A stretch of DNA of 64,000 bases, taken from the NCBI RefSeq assembly GCF_001488575.1, contig NZ_LN831302.1, positions 682,001-746,000 on the forward strand. Reading direction: 5' to 3'. This stretch comes from Halobacterium hubeiense (lineage in GTDB: Archaea > Halobacteriota > Halobacteria > Halobacteriales > Halobacteriaceae). The notes beneath the pieces were generated by a model. The model worked only from the letters and a program-made list of their open reading frames with translations. It did not search any database and was not told the origin of the DNA. Made by a program: the position numbers and the translations under genes. Shown one piece after another: positions 1 to 8,370 of this stretch (positions are counted from its first letter, which is position 1; each line of letters starts with the position of its first letter).

Positions 1-2
1 CC

Positions 3-527
3 GTCGATACCTACGACGACGCGCCCGTCCCCGAGCGCTTCCGCACGACAGCGGGCGTCCTCGCGCTCGCCGGCGCGGTGCTCGCCGTCGCGCTGTCCGC
101 CGCCGCCGACGTCGCACTCGCCGGCGGTGGGGCCGTCCCGACGGCCTCCCGCGCCGTCCACCTGCTCGCGTTCGCGGCGTGGGTCGGCGGCGCCGTCTGG
201 AACATCTTCGTCGCCGTGCCGACCGGCCAGCTCCGGCCGACCCCGCCGGTCGTCCGGGCCGCCGGCGAGCAGCTCGAACGCTTCCGCTGGACGGTGCGGT
301 TCGTCATCCCGACGCTCGTCGCGACCGGCGTCTTCCAGTCCGTGGACGTGCTCGGCACCAGCCCCGGCACGTACGTCGGGACGACCGCCGGGCTCGCGGT
401 GCTCGCGAAGCTCGGGTTCGTCGCGGTCCTGTTCGCCATCTTCCTCGCGTGCCCGATGTGGCGCGCGTGCTCGCCCATCGACGGCGTCTGCGACCTCGCG
501 GAGATGGACGGGGAGGTGGGCGACTGA
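3..527 (+). CDS. CopD-like membrane protein (5' truncated)
   Basis: The reading frame is already open at the left edge, so the N-terminus lies outside the window; 174 residues are visible. There are four likely membrane helices, at about residues 15-35, 50-70, 95-115 and 128-152. The second helix has the pattern H-L-L-A-F-A-A-W-V-G-G, which resembles CopD/DUF2269-type helices that hold a histidine in the membrane. A Cys-containing tail (C-S-P-I-D-G-V-C) follows the last helix. Its TGA overlaps the ATG of the TusA-like gene, so the two are co-translated, and an FmdE-like gene follows. A role in copper or haem handling is inferred from the helix pattern only; it could also be an unrelated haloarchaeal membrane family. 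Confidence 0.6.
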   Translation, partial: VDTYDDAPVPERFRTTAGVLALAGAVLAVALSAAADVALAGGGAVPTASRAVHLLAFAAWVGGAVWNIFVAVPTGQLRPTPPVVRAAGEQLERFRWTVRFVIPTLVATGVFQSVDVLGTSPGTYVGTTAGLAVLAKLGFVAVLFAIFLACPMWRACSPIDGVCDLAEMDGEVGD

Positions 528-808
528 TGCCCGACCTCGACGTCCCCGACACCGAGCCCGACGTCGACCCCGACCGCACCGTGGACAACCGCGGCCGCGG
601 CTGCGCGAACGGCATCGTGCGCGTCCAGCGCGCGCTCGAAGACCTTCCGCCGGGGTCGGTGCTGGAGATTCAGAGCACCGACCGCCGCGCGAAGACCGAG
701 TACCCGAAGCTCGCCGCCGAGACCCCCCACGAACTGCTCGCCGTCGTCGAGAGCCGGCGGCGCGTCCTCCGCAAGCAGTACACCACCTACCTCGAAATCC
801 ATGAGTGA
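527..808 (+). CDS. TusA/SirA-like sulfur-carrier protein
   Basis: This 93-residue protein has a disordered acidic N-terminus of about 20 residues and then a TusA-type fold signature. Asp-Asn-Arg-Gly-Arg-Gly-Cys26 is followed by an amphipathic helix (V-R-V-Q-R-A-L-E-D-L), then P-P-G-S-V-L-E-I-Q-S-T-D. TusA proteins relay persulfide sulfur on this cysteine. The usual Pro straight after the cysteine is Ala here, so a variant substrate or partner is possible. The start ATG overlaps the stop of the upstream CopD-like gene (TGATG) and its end overlaps the FmdE-like gene by 8 bp, so the three form one translational unit. The family call is good; the physiological sulfur acceptor is unknown. Confidence 0.72.
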   Translation: MPDLDVPDTEPDVDPDRTVDNRGRGCANGIVRVQRALEDLPPGSVLEIQSTDRRAKTEYPKLAAETPHELLAVVESRRRVLRKQYTTYLEIHE

Positions 809-1496
809 CCTCGTCGACCCCGACACTGACCCGACACCGAGACGCGGCACCGAGCGCACGAACTTCCAGCACCTCGCGGACGCCGACCCCATCGCGGTCC
901 GGGACCCGCTCGCGGAGGTGCTCGGCGTCGTCCCCGAGGGCGACCCGCTGGTCGTCGGCTTCCCCGAGGTCGTGCTCGCCGCGGGCCACGCTTGTCCCGC
1001 CGTCGCGGGCGCCTACCGCGCGACCCAGCTTGCGCTCGACGACCTCTACCCCGACGACCTCCCTGTCCGCAGCGATGTCGCCGTCGAGGTCGGCGGCGAG
1101 CCCGACGACCACGGCCTCGGCCCGATGGCGAACGTCGTCAGTCACGTCACCGGCGCCGACCGCGAAACTGGGTTCACTGGTTTCGGCGGCTACGGCGGCC
1201 GCGAGAACCTCCTCTCCTTTACCGACCTCGACGGCCCCGGGCGCACGTTCGCGTTCCACCGCCTCGACACCGACGACAGCGTCCGCGTCTCGTTCGCGCC
1301 GGGCGCCGTCGGGATGTCGCCGCCGGGCGCGGACGGCGGCAGCGTCACGGACCTGATTCCGAAACTGGTCGCCGGCGAGGCCTCGGCGGCCGAGCGCCAG
1401 CGGTTCTACGACCAGTGGCACAACCGCGTCCAGCGCGTCCTGCGCGCGTCCCCCGGCGAGGACAGCCCCTTCACGCTCCAGCACCCACAGAACTGA
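801..1496 (+). CDS. FmdE-like (Tra5-region family) protein
   Basis: The protein has 231 residues. The diagnostic stretch is Gly-His-Ala-Cys-Pro at residues 62-66 followed by A-Y-R-A-T at 71-75, which matches the G-H-x-C-P-x(5)-Y-R signature of the FmdE family, first named from formylmethanofuran dehydrogenase subunit E. Glycine-rich and acidic stretches follow (residues 125-150). There is no membrane segment or signal peptide. Haloarchaea do not make methane, so a methanofuran role is unlikely. The conserved His and Cys suggest metal or haem binding, which is inference. The gene overlaps the TusA-like gene by 8 bp and ends the CopD-TusA-FmdE unit. The next 77 bp lead to a kinase gene. Confidence 0.65.
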   Translation: MSDLVDPDTDPTPRRGTERTNFQHLADADPIAVRDPLAEVLGVVPEGDPLVVGFPEVVLAAGHACPAVAGAYRATQLALDDLYPDDLPVRSDVAVEVGGEPDDHGLGPMANVVSHVTGADRETGFTGFGGYGGRENLLSFTDLDGPGRTFAFHRLDTDDSVRVSFAPGAVGMSPPGADGGSVTDLIPKLVAGEASAAERQRFYDQWHNRVQRVLRASPGEDSPFTLQHPQN

Positions 1497-1573
1497 CCGA
1501 CCGTTCACTCCGAAGCGTTTCACCCGCGCCGTGACTACAAACAACTAAGTTGTCGTCCGCGGTCGGTTCCCGC

Positions 1574-2614
1574 ATGGGCAGTCTGCGACGACACGTGCCG
1601 GTCGCGGTCGTCGTCGGGTTCGCGGTCGCCCTGCTCGCCGTCTCGGCGGCCCACCACGCCACCGAAATCGAGCACATCAACCACACGGGCGGGCCGCTGT
1701 CCGCGTTCGTCGTCGACGCCATCCCCGCCGCGTTGCTCCTCGTCGCCGGCTACTGGCTGCACGGCGCCGACGTGGACGCCGACGCCCGCTGGCTCGTCGC
1801 GGCGTGGTCGATGGCCGGCAGCGCGCTCTTCACCAGCGTCACCGTGCTCACCGTCGCGATTCGCGAGTTCGAGGGCCGGAACGTCGTCGAACCCGTGTTC
1901 CCGATGCTCGTGGACGCGGGCGTCGGCGCCGTCGCCGGCTTCGCCGCGGGCGTCTTCTACGTCCGCGCGCGCCGCGACGCCGAACGCGCCGCCCGCGCCA
2001 GCGACGCGTTCGCGTTCGTCAACGACGTGCTCCGTCACGACATCCGCAACAGCCTCGGCATCATCCGCGGGCAGGCGGAGCTGCTCGCCACCGCGAGCGA
2101 CGACGAAGCCGTCGAGTCCCGCGCGACGACGATTCACGAGCAGACCGACGAGGCCCTCGACCGCATCGAGAACGCCGGCACCATCGCGGACACGCTCGGC
2201 GACGACGCCGCGCTCGAACCCGTGGACCTCGTCCCGGCCGTCGAGACCGCGGCCGACCGCGTCGCCGACGCCCACGCCGTCGCCGTCGACACCGAGCTCC
2301 CCGAGCGGGCGCTCGTGCGCGCGAACGACGCCGTCCAGTCGGTCGTCGACAACCTCGTGGAGAACGCCGCCGAACACAACGACGCCGACGACCCCCGGGT
2401 CGAGGTCGCGGTCGCGCGCGCCAACGAGACGGTCCGGTTCGAAGTCCGCGACAACGGCCCCGGCGTCGAAACGGACGTCCTCGCGGACGCCGACGGCGGC
2501 CTCGAACTCGTGCGGACGCTCGTCGACCACTACGACGGCCACGTCGAAGCCGCCGCCAACGAACCGCGCGGCGCCGTCTTCGCCGTCGAACTGCCGCGCG
2601 CCGGCGCCGCGTGA
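1574..2614 (+). CDS. Membrane sensor histidine kinase
   Basis: From the ATG chosen here (an upstream in-frame TTG at 1550 looks unlikely) the protein has 346 residues. Four hydrophobic helices span about residues 8-26, 44-62, 72-95 and 108-130. A HisKA dimerisation helix carries the phospho-acceptor His155 in L-R-H-D-I-R-N-S. An HATPase_c domain follows, with N-box Asn264 (E-N-A-A-E-H-N) and G1 box D-N-G-P-G at 293-297. The region normally holding the F and G2 boxes is short (G-G-L-E-L-V at 308-313), as in many haloarchaeal kinases. No periplasmic sensor domain is visible, so it probably senses through the membrane region. A second kinase follows 49 bp downstream on the same strand. Confidence 0.85.
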   Translation: MGSLRRHVPVAVVVGFAVALLAVSAAHHATEIEHINHTGGPLSAFVVDAIPAALLLVAGYWLHGADVDADARWLVAAWSMAGSALFTSVTVLTVAIREFEGRNVVEPVFPMLVDAGVGAVAGFAAGVFYVRARRDAERAARASDAFAFVNDVLRHDIRNSLGIIRGQAELLATASDDEAVESRATTIHEQTDEALDRIENAGTIADTLGDDAALEPVDLVPAVETAADRVADAHAVAVDTELPERALVRANDAVQSVVDNLVENAAEHNDADDPRVEVAVARANETVRFEVRDNGPGVETDVLADADGGLELVRTLVDHYDGHVEAAANEPRGAVFAVELPRAGAA

Positions 2615-2663
2615 CCCGGTTCGGCGAGTACGCTTAACTGCTTGCTGCCGGCACTCACGACAA

Positions 2664-4466
2664 ATGACCACCGCCACAGCGTCGGACAGCCGCCGGCGCC
2701 TCGCCGGGTACGCCGTCGCCGCGCTCGGCGTGGCGCTGTTCGCCGTGCCGGTGTACGACGTCTGGGACGACACCACCGACCTCGGCTGGGCGCTGCTCCC
2801 GTCGCTCGCCGAGAACGTCAGCCTGTTCGCGCTCGCCGCGCTCCTCGTCGCCGGCGGCGTCTGGCTCGCGCGCTCGCGGGCGGACGGCGACCACGCTACT
2901 ATCGTCGCCGCCACGACGTTCGCCGGCACCGCCGCGACGGCCGCGCTGTTCGCGTGGATTGTCGTCGTCCAGTCGTGGACGATGCAGGACCTCAAGCCGT
3001 ACGTCATCGCGCTCGACGCGGTCGTCGTCGGCGCGCTCGGGTCGTTCGGTATCGGCGTCTACCGCGCACGCTCGGCCAGCCGGCGCCGCGACCTCCGGGT
3101 GGAGCGCAACCGCCTCGCCGGCCTCTTCGAGAACACCAGCGACGCCGTCGCCACCGTCGAACTCGCGGACGGCTCGCCGGCGGTGTCGTCGGCGAACGAG
3201 CGCTTCCGGGAGACGTTCGCCGACCCGGAAGCCGCCATCGAGAACGCCGCCCGGCTTGCGGCCACCTCGCTGTCGTCGCTGCTTGACGGCGACCACGACG
3301 GCGAGACGACGACCCGAGAGGTCGCGTACAGCGACGCGGACGGTGTCCATCCGGTCGCGGACGCCGCCCGCGACGCCCGCGAGTTCATCGTCCAGTTCGT
3401 CCCCCACGATACCGACCGCGGGCGCACGTACGTCTACGTCGTCGCCACCGACGTCACCGAACAGAAACAGCTCGCGCGCGAGCGGGAAGCCAACGAACGC
3501 CTCGACCTCCTCCACGAGTACGCGTCGAAGCTCGTGAACGCCGAGAGCCGCGACCGCGCCGCGGCGCTCGCCCGGGAAGCCGTCGAGGAACTGTACGCAC
3601 CCGCAGCGGTCCGCGTCGTGCTCGACGGCGAGGTCGTCGCCGGGCCCGATGACGCCGACGCCACGTTCGACACGGTCGCGGCGGTCGGCGACCGCGGCCG
3701 CATCGAACTCGCGGCCGACCTCGCGACGCGCGAACTGAACGCGGTCAACGTGCTCGCGACCCACCTCGACGACGTGCTCGGGCGCCTCGACTACGAGCGC
3801 GAACTCGCCGACGAGCGCGAGGAACTGGACTTCATCAACCGCACGCTCCGCCACAACCTCCTCAACGACGTGCAGGTCGTGAAGGCGCGACTCCAGACGC
3901 TCGACGACGCCGACGACCTCGTGGACCACCGCGACGTCCTCCTCGACCACCTCGACCGCATGGCGGAGTTCGTCCAGACGATGCGCACCTACACCAAGTC
4001 CCTCGTCGAGGACGACGAACACGTCCTCCGGCCCGTGGACCTCCGCCCCGCGCTCGAAGCCGTCGCCGACGGCACGCGCACCGCCTACGAGGACGCCGAC
4101 GTCTCGCTCGGCGACGTCCCCGAGGTCGCCGTGAGCGCCGACGAACTCCTCGAACCGGTGCTGGAGAACGTCCTCACGAACGCCGTCGAACACAACGACA
4201 AGGAGACGCCGCGCGTCCACGTCGACGCGGAGCGCCACGGCGACTGGGTGGTCGTCCGCGTCGCCGACAACGGCCCCGGCATCCCCGACGACCGCAAGGA
4301 CGCAGTGTTCGAGCGCGGCGAACTCGGCGAGCACAGCTCCGGCAGCGGCTTCGGGCTGTTCCTCGTGCGCAAAACCGTCGAATCCTACGGCGGCGGCGTT
4401 GAAATCAGAGACAACGAACCCACGGGCACCGTCGTCCGCATCACGCTCCCCGTGGCGTCGACGTGA
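2664..4466 (+). CDS. Membrane histidine kinase with PAS-like and GAF-like regions
   Basis: The protein has 600 residues. Four membrane helices lie in the first 135 residues. A PAS-like sensor follows at about 147-265 (L-F-E-N-T-S-D-A-V at its start, D-V-T-E-Q-K at its end). Residues 280-375 look like a degenerate GAF domain. The phospho-acceptor is His397 in T-L-R-H-N-L-L-N-D. The ATPase domain has an N-box (N-A-V-E-H-N-D), a G1 box D-N-G-P-G-I-P-D-D and a full G2 box G-S-G-F-G-L-F-L-V. It ends 2 bp from the stop of the convergent HalX response-regulator gene, a plausible partner, although partnership is not proven by position. It is likely membrane-bound with a cytoplasmic catalytic part. 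Confidence 0.88.
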   Translation: MTTATASDSRRRLAGYAVAALGVALFAVPVYDVWDDTTDLGWALLPSLAENVSLFALAALLVAGGVWLARSRADGDHATIVAATTFAGTAATAALFAWIVVVQSWTMQDLKPYVIALDAVVVGALGSFGIGVYRARSASRRRDLRVERNRLAGLFENTSDAVATVELADGSPAVSSANERFRETFADPEAAIENAARLAATSLSSLLDGDHDGETTTREVAYSDADGVHPVADAARDAREFIVQFVPHDTDRGRTYVYVVATDVTEQKQLAREREANERLDLLHEYASKLVNAESRDRAAALAREAVEELYAPAAVRVVLDGEVVAGPDDADATFDTVAAVGDRGRIELAADLATRELNAVNVLATHLDDVLGRLDYERELADEREELDFINRTLRHNLLNDVQVVKARLQTLDDADDLVDHRDVLLDHLDRMAEFVQTMRTYTKSLVEDDEHVLRPVDLRPALEAVADGTRTAYEDADVSLGDVPEVAVSADELLEPVLENVLTNAVEHNDKETPRVHVDAERHGDWVVVRVADNGPGIPDDRKDAVFERGELGEHSSGSGFGLFLVRKTVESYGGGVEIRDNEPTGTVVRITLPVAST

Positions 4467-4468
4467 CG

Positions 4469-5119
4469 TTACCGGTCGGCGTCCTCGACGACCTGCAGGA
4501 GTTCAGCCATCGTCCCGTCGTCGGTGCCGTCGAGCTGTGCGGCGGCCTGCTCGCGCACGCGCTCTAATTCCGTCTGCAGCCGCTGGAAGCGCTCGTCGTC
4601 GGCCAGCTTCGACTCGTCGTAGCGCGCCTGCAACTCCGCGATTTTCGAGCTGAGCGCGTACAGCGCCCGGAGCTCCCGCGTGTAGTTCGCGCGCTCCAGC
4701 AGCTCCCGGGTGGCGTCCACGACCTCCTCGCGGTCCACGGGCTTCTCCAGGTACATATCGTAGTCCAACTCGACGACGTTGAGGTCGGGCTCCAGCGCCG
4801 TCAGCATCGCGACGCGAGCGCTCCCGTCGCGCTCGCGAATCTCCCGGAGGGTTTCGTCGCCGGAGCGCTTCGGCATCCGCCGGTCGAGCAACACGGCGTC
4901 GACGTGCGGGCCGTACTTCTCGAGCGCTTCCTCGCCGTCGGTCGCGACGACCGCGTTCCAGCGCTGGTCTATCCAGTCACCGACTGCCTCCGCGAACTCG
5001 GCCTCGTCGTCGACGACGAGAACCGTGTGGTCGCCGTCGAGCGCGTCGCTGCTCTCGCCAGCCCCGCTCCCGTCGGTCTGCGCGGGCGGACCCGAAGCCG
5101 CGAAACTGTCGGCGGTCAT
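4469..5119 (-). CDS. HalX-type response regulator
   Basis: This is a 216-residue protein. After a low-complexity N-terminus of about 30 residues comes a receiver domain with the acidic pair Asp37-Asp38, phospho-acceptor Asp79 (V-L-L-D-R-R-M-P), Thr107 and Lys126 (E-K-P-V). Residues 145-205 are helical and match the HalX domain, a haloarchaeal output module with the pattern N-Y-x-R-E-L-R-A-L-Y-x-L-x-x-K. There is no HTH, so the output is probably protein-protein signalling rather than DNA binding. It converges on the two kinase genes, with 2 bp between stop codons. The start ATG leaves a 60 bp gap to the next leftward gene. Confidence 0.9.
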   Translation of the reverse strand: MTADSFAASGPPAQTDGSGAGESSDALDGDHTVLVVDDEAEFAEAVGDWIDQRWNAVVATDGEEALEKYGPHVDAVLLDRRMPKRSGDETLREIRERDGSARVAMLTALEPDLNVVELDYDMYLEKPVDREEVVDATRELLERANYTRELRALYALSSKIAELQARYDESKLADDERFQRLQTELERVREQAAAQLDGTDDGTMAELLQVVEDADR

Positions 5120-5179
5120 ACCAGTGTAGTCGGCTGGCCCCCGTAAAACTGGATTGGCCGTCAGGTTACACGAGCGCGC

Positions 5180-6322
5180 TCACTCCCCGGCGAGGTCGAA
5201 CTCCTCGCGGAGCAACCCGACCGCGTCCCGGACGCCGGCCGCAGAGGCGAGGTAGCTCGCGCCCACGCCGGACTTCACGGCGTTCGCCGCGGCGCCCCGG
5301 AGCACTGTCGGGCCGACCTGTGCGACCGCGCCATCCCCGACGCTCACCAGCCAGCCCGGCGAGTCGAACGTGTACTGTTCCAGTCGCGGCCGGAAGCCGT
5401 CGTCGCGCTCGCGTACGTCCGCGACCAGTTTCTCGACGTTCCGCGCCGCGACCTTCGCCTCGCGGACGGCCGCCTGCGCGGACGCCGGTACTGCCGTTCC
5501 CTCGGCGTCAATAACACGCGCGGCGTCCCCGAGTACGAGCGTCCGGTCGTCGGCGGCGAAGTCCGCGTGGACGTCCACGCGCTCGCCGTCGAGCGCGTCC
5601 GGGCCGCGGATGCCGCCCGTCCACACGAACACGTCGTACGCCACGTCGCCGTCGTCGGTCTCGATTACCTCGTCCGTCGCCCGCGAGACGGTAACGCCGG
5701 TGCGCACGTCCACGTCCTCGCGGTCGAGTTCGTCGCGGACCGCCGCTCGGAACTGCTCGGGGAACGACGGCGCGACCGTCTCGCGCTGTTCGAGCAACAC
5801 CACGTCCGCGTCGGCGTCCGCCTCGCGCGCGAACGCCGCGAGTTCGCCCGCCGTCTGTACGCCGGAGAGGCCGGCACCACCGACGACAGCCGTGCCGCCG
5901 CCCGATTCGAGGAGGTCCTCGAACTCGCTGCGGATGCGCGCGGCGTCGGGCAGTCGCTTCAGCGGGCTGGCGTGCGCCTCGACGCCCGGGAGGCCGTAGT
6001 ACGCCGTCTCCGCGCCGAGGCAGACCGCGGCCACGTCGTAGTCGAGACTGGTGCCGTCCGCGAGTTCGACCTGCCGGGCGTCGCGGTCGACGTCCTCGAC
6101 GGTCGCGACCTCGACACGCGCCCGGTCGAAGATGTCGTCGAGCGGGACGACGACGTCGTCGCCGAACTCCGGGTGGCGTATCACGCGGTGGAGTTCGTGC
6201 TGGACGAGGTGTTCGCCGGTGTCGTCGACGACCACGAGGTCGACGTCTGCCGGCAGCCGGTCTTCCAGTCGGTCGGTCAGGACGACGCCCGCGTAGCCAC
6301 CGCCGAGTACGACGACGCGCAT
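5180..6322 (-). CDS. NAD(P)/FAD-dependent oxidoreductase, NDH-2-like
   Basis: A protein of 380 residues with two Rossmann folds. The N-terminal FAD site is G-G-G-Y-A-G at 7-12. The NAD(P)H site is V-V-G-G-A-G-L-S-G at about residues 145-155. A later FAD-contacting motif reads V-L-G-D-A-A. This layout is typical of type II NADH dehydrogenases and sulfide:quinone oxidoreductases, which pass electrons to quinone at the membrane face without pumping. The redox-active cysteine pair needed for sulfide oxidation is absent, so NADH:quinone oxidoreductase is the better guess. It is monocistronic and leftward, with a 40 bp gap to the neighbouring gene. Confidence 0.8.
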   Translation of the reverse strand: MRVVVLGGGYAGVVLTDRLEDRLPADVDLVVVDDTGEHLVQHELHRVIRHPEFGDDVVVPLDDIFDRARVEVATVEDVDRDARQVELADGTSLDYDVAAVCLGAETAYYGLPGVEAHASPLKRLPDAARIRSEFEDLLESGGGTAVVGGAGLSGVQTAGELAAFAREADADADVVLLEQRETVAPSFPEQFRAAVRDELDREDVDVRTGVTVSRATDEVIETDDGDVAYDVFVWTGGIRGPDALDGERVDVHADFAADDRTLVLGDAARVIDAEGTAVPASAQAAVREAKVAARNVEKLVADVRERDDGFRPRLEQYTFDSPGWLVSVGDGAVAQVGPTVLRGAAANAVKSGVGASYLASAAGVRDAVGLLREEFDLAGE

Positions 6323-6362
6323 ACCGGTGCTACGCGAGCCAGCGCCAAAACCGTACCCGCCG

Positions 6363-7343
6363 TCAGAACAGCGCGTCGCTCTCGTCGAGAATCCGTGCGG
6401 GGCCGCCGACCTCCCAGACGTCCGTCTCGACGCCCGTCTCCGCGACGGCCGCCTCGACCTCGTCGGCGTACTCGGCGCGCGTGTTCACGTAGACCGTCGC
6501 GCCCGTGTCCGTCGAGAAGTAGACGGGGACGTCCTCTTCGCTGCGGAGGTCGCGGACGGCGTCGAACACCTCGATGGTGTCCGGCTTCCAGTACACCCAC
6601 CCCGACGGGCCGGTCATCGTCGTCGCCGCCAGCGACAGCGAGTCGTGCTCGGCGGTCTCGAACACGCGCTGGAAGTCGCCCTCGCGGAGCGCGTCGCGGG
6701 CCTCCGCCAGTTGCGCGTGGATGTGGGAGAGGCGCGCCTCGAACATGTGGCTCTCGGCGGCCTCGGCGTGCGCGTGCCCGGTCTCCTTGTAGGAGGGGAC
6801 CTTCGCGATGACGATGCGGAGGTCGTCGACGAACTCCTCGGGGACGTCGAGGCGCTCGCTCCGGCAGTCCTCGTCGTTCAGGCCCGTGTGGAGGTCCGAG
6901 AACCCGCCCGTGACCGCGCGCGCCGCGGAGGCGGAGCCGCGCCGCGCGATGGTCGAAATCTCGGGCAGCGAGAGGTCCAGTCCCGCGGCCTCGGTGGCCG
7001 CGCGAGCGAGCGCCGCGAACCCCGACGCCGACGACCCGAGGCCGATGTTCGACTGGAAGTTGTTCTCGCTCTCGACGCACACGCGGTCGTCGGTGCCTGC
7101 TCGCTCGCGGACCTCGTCGACGACCTTCCGGATGCGGTCGGCGCCCGAGCCCTCGACCTCCTCGCCGTCGATGACGTACGTGTCCTCGTCGCGGTCGGGC
7201 TGGAACTCGACGGTCGTCGTCGTGTTGCTCGGCGCGGTGCAGACGCTGATGGAGTCGTGGTAGGGGAGCCGGAGGTCCTCGTCCCGCATCCCGTGGTACT
7301 TCACGATGCCCTGAATCGGGTGGGCTCGCGCGGTCGCTTTCAT
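6363..7343 (-). CDS. mvaD: Phosphomevalonate/diphosphomevalonate decarboxylase (GHMP family)
   Basis: The 326-residue protein begins M-K-A-T-A-R-A-H-P at the ATG chosen here; an upstream in-frame ATG at 7370 would add nine residues that look like leader. The GHMP ATP-binding loop is N-I-G-L-G-S-S-A-S-G near residue 96, and the protein opens with the family's A-H-P-I-Q-G-I-V-K-Y-H-G substrate-side stretch. In Haloferax volcanii the homologous decarboxylase acts on mevalonate 5-phosphate, giving isopentenyl phosphate, so the same reaction is expected here, making precursors for archaeal membrane lipids and carotenoids. The choice between mono- and diphosphate substrate cannot be read directly from the sequence. 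Confidence 0.88.
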   Translation of the reverse strand: MKATARAHPIQGIVKYHGMRDEDLRLPYHDSISVCTAPSNTTTTVEFQPDRDEDTYVIDGEEVEGSGADRIRKVVDEVRERAGTDDRVCVESENNFQSNIGLGSSASGFAALARAATEAAGLDLSLPEISTIARRGSASAARAVTGGFSDLHTGLNDEDCRSERLDVPEEFVDDLRIVIAKVPSYKETGHAHAEAAESHMFEARLSHIHAQLAEARDALREGDFQRVFETAEHDSLSLAATTMTGPSGWVYWKPDTIEVFDAVRDLRSEEDVPVYFSTDTGATVYVNTRAEYADEVEAAVAETGVETDVWEVGGPARILDESDALF

Positions 7344-7588
7344 ACCCCGATGGGGGTCTGTCGCGCGCATAAACGTCCCGGAAGCCGGTCGGCGCTCGCG
7401 CTGTCCGCGTCGGAATCAGGCTGACAGGCGGCACGCGCGCCGGCGGGTCGGCAGGGCGGCGTGCCGCGCTCCCGCGAGCACCCTGCCGCCGTCGTCAGGT
7501 CACGCGTGACCGTGGTCCCGGCCTCGCATTTGAACGTTCGCCCGGCCGGTTCCGTTACAGGGAAAGGCGCGCCGGTCGAGTTCCGGGT

Positions 7589-8272
7589 ATGGGAACGCCG
7601 CTGGACACCCGGGAGGCACAGGTCGAGGAGGTCATCGACCGCCTCAGCGACGAGTACCCCGACCCCGAGATTTCGCTGAACTTCTCGAACCGCCTCGAAC
7701 TGCTGATTGCCGTGATTCTGTCCGCGCAGTGCACCGACGAGCGCGTGAACAAGGAGACCGCCCACCTCTTCGAGAAGTACGAGTCCATCGAGGACTACGC
7801 GAACGCCGACGAGGAGGAACTCGCGGAGGACCTCAACTCCATCACGTACTACAACAGCAAGGCCGGCTACATCAAGAGCGCCGCGCAGACCATCGTGGAG
7901 GACCACGACGGCGAGGTGCCGGACACGATGAGCGAACTCACCGACCTGTCGGGCGTCGGCCGGAAGACCGCGAACGTCGTGCTCCAGCACGGCCACGACA
8001 TCACCGAGGGCATCGTCGTGGACACGCACGTCCAGCGCATCTCGCGGCGGCTCGGCATCACCGAGGAGGAACGTCCCGAGGCCATCGAGGAGGACTTGAT
8101 GCCGGTCGTGCCGCGCGAGCACTGGCAGAACTTCACGCACTGGCTCATCAGCCACGGCCGGGACACCTGCACCGCGCGCAACCCCGACTGCGGGGACTGC
8201 CTGCTCGAAGACGTCTGTCCGTCCTCGAAGCTCGACAGCGACGTCGACCTCGCCGACGGCACCGAGTGGTAG
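7589..8272 (+). CDS. nth: Endonuclease III
   Basis: This is a 227-residue DNA glycosylase/AP lyase of base excision repair, removing oxidised pyrimidines. The helix-hairpin-helix L-S-G-V-G-R-K-T-A-N-V holds the catalytic Lys126; the catalytic Asp145 follows in V-V-D-T-H-V. At the C-terminus a [4Fe-4S] loop has Cys194, Cys201, Cys204 and Cys210 with the classic C-x6-C-x2-C-x5-C spacing. Length and motif order are normal for the family. The gene is preceded by about 245 bp of spacer shared with the divergent mvaD gene. It is probably transcribed alone; the next gene begins about 100 bp downstream. Confidence 0.96.
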   Translation: MGTPLDTREAQVEEVIDRLSDEYPDPEISLNFSNRLELLIAVILSAQCTDERVNKETAHLFEKYESIEDYANADEEELAEDLNSITYYNSKAGYIKSAAQTIVEDHDGEVPDTMSELTDLSGVGRKTANVVLQHGHDITEGIVVDTHVQRISRRLGITEEERPEAIEEDLMPVVPREHWQNFTHWLISHGRDTCTARNPDCGDCLLEDVCPSSKLDSDVDLADGTEW

Positions 8273-8370
8273 CGAGCCGACGACGCGCGTTTCACTCCCG
8301 TCGCGGAGACTCAAATCGGGGCTTTAGCTTTAGGAGGTGCTTTGAGGGAGCGACGTGTAGCCCCGCGCAG

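Noticed and set aside
1535-3007. A 490-codon minus-strand frame opposite the two kinases
   Set aside because: Antisense to H-box and ATPase motifs of two real kinases; no supporting start context.
7344-7588. 245-bp divergent spacer between mvaD and nth searched for a small gene or RNA
   Set aside because: No convincing frame or structure; it probably holds both promoters only.
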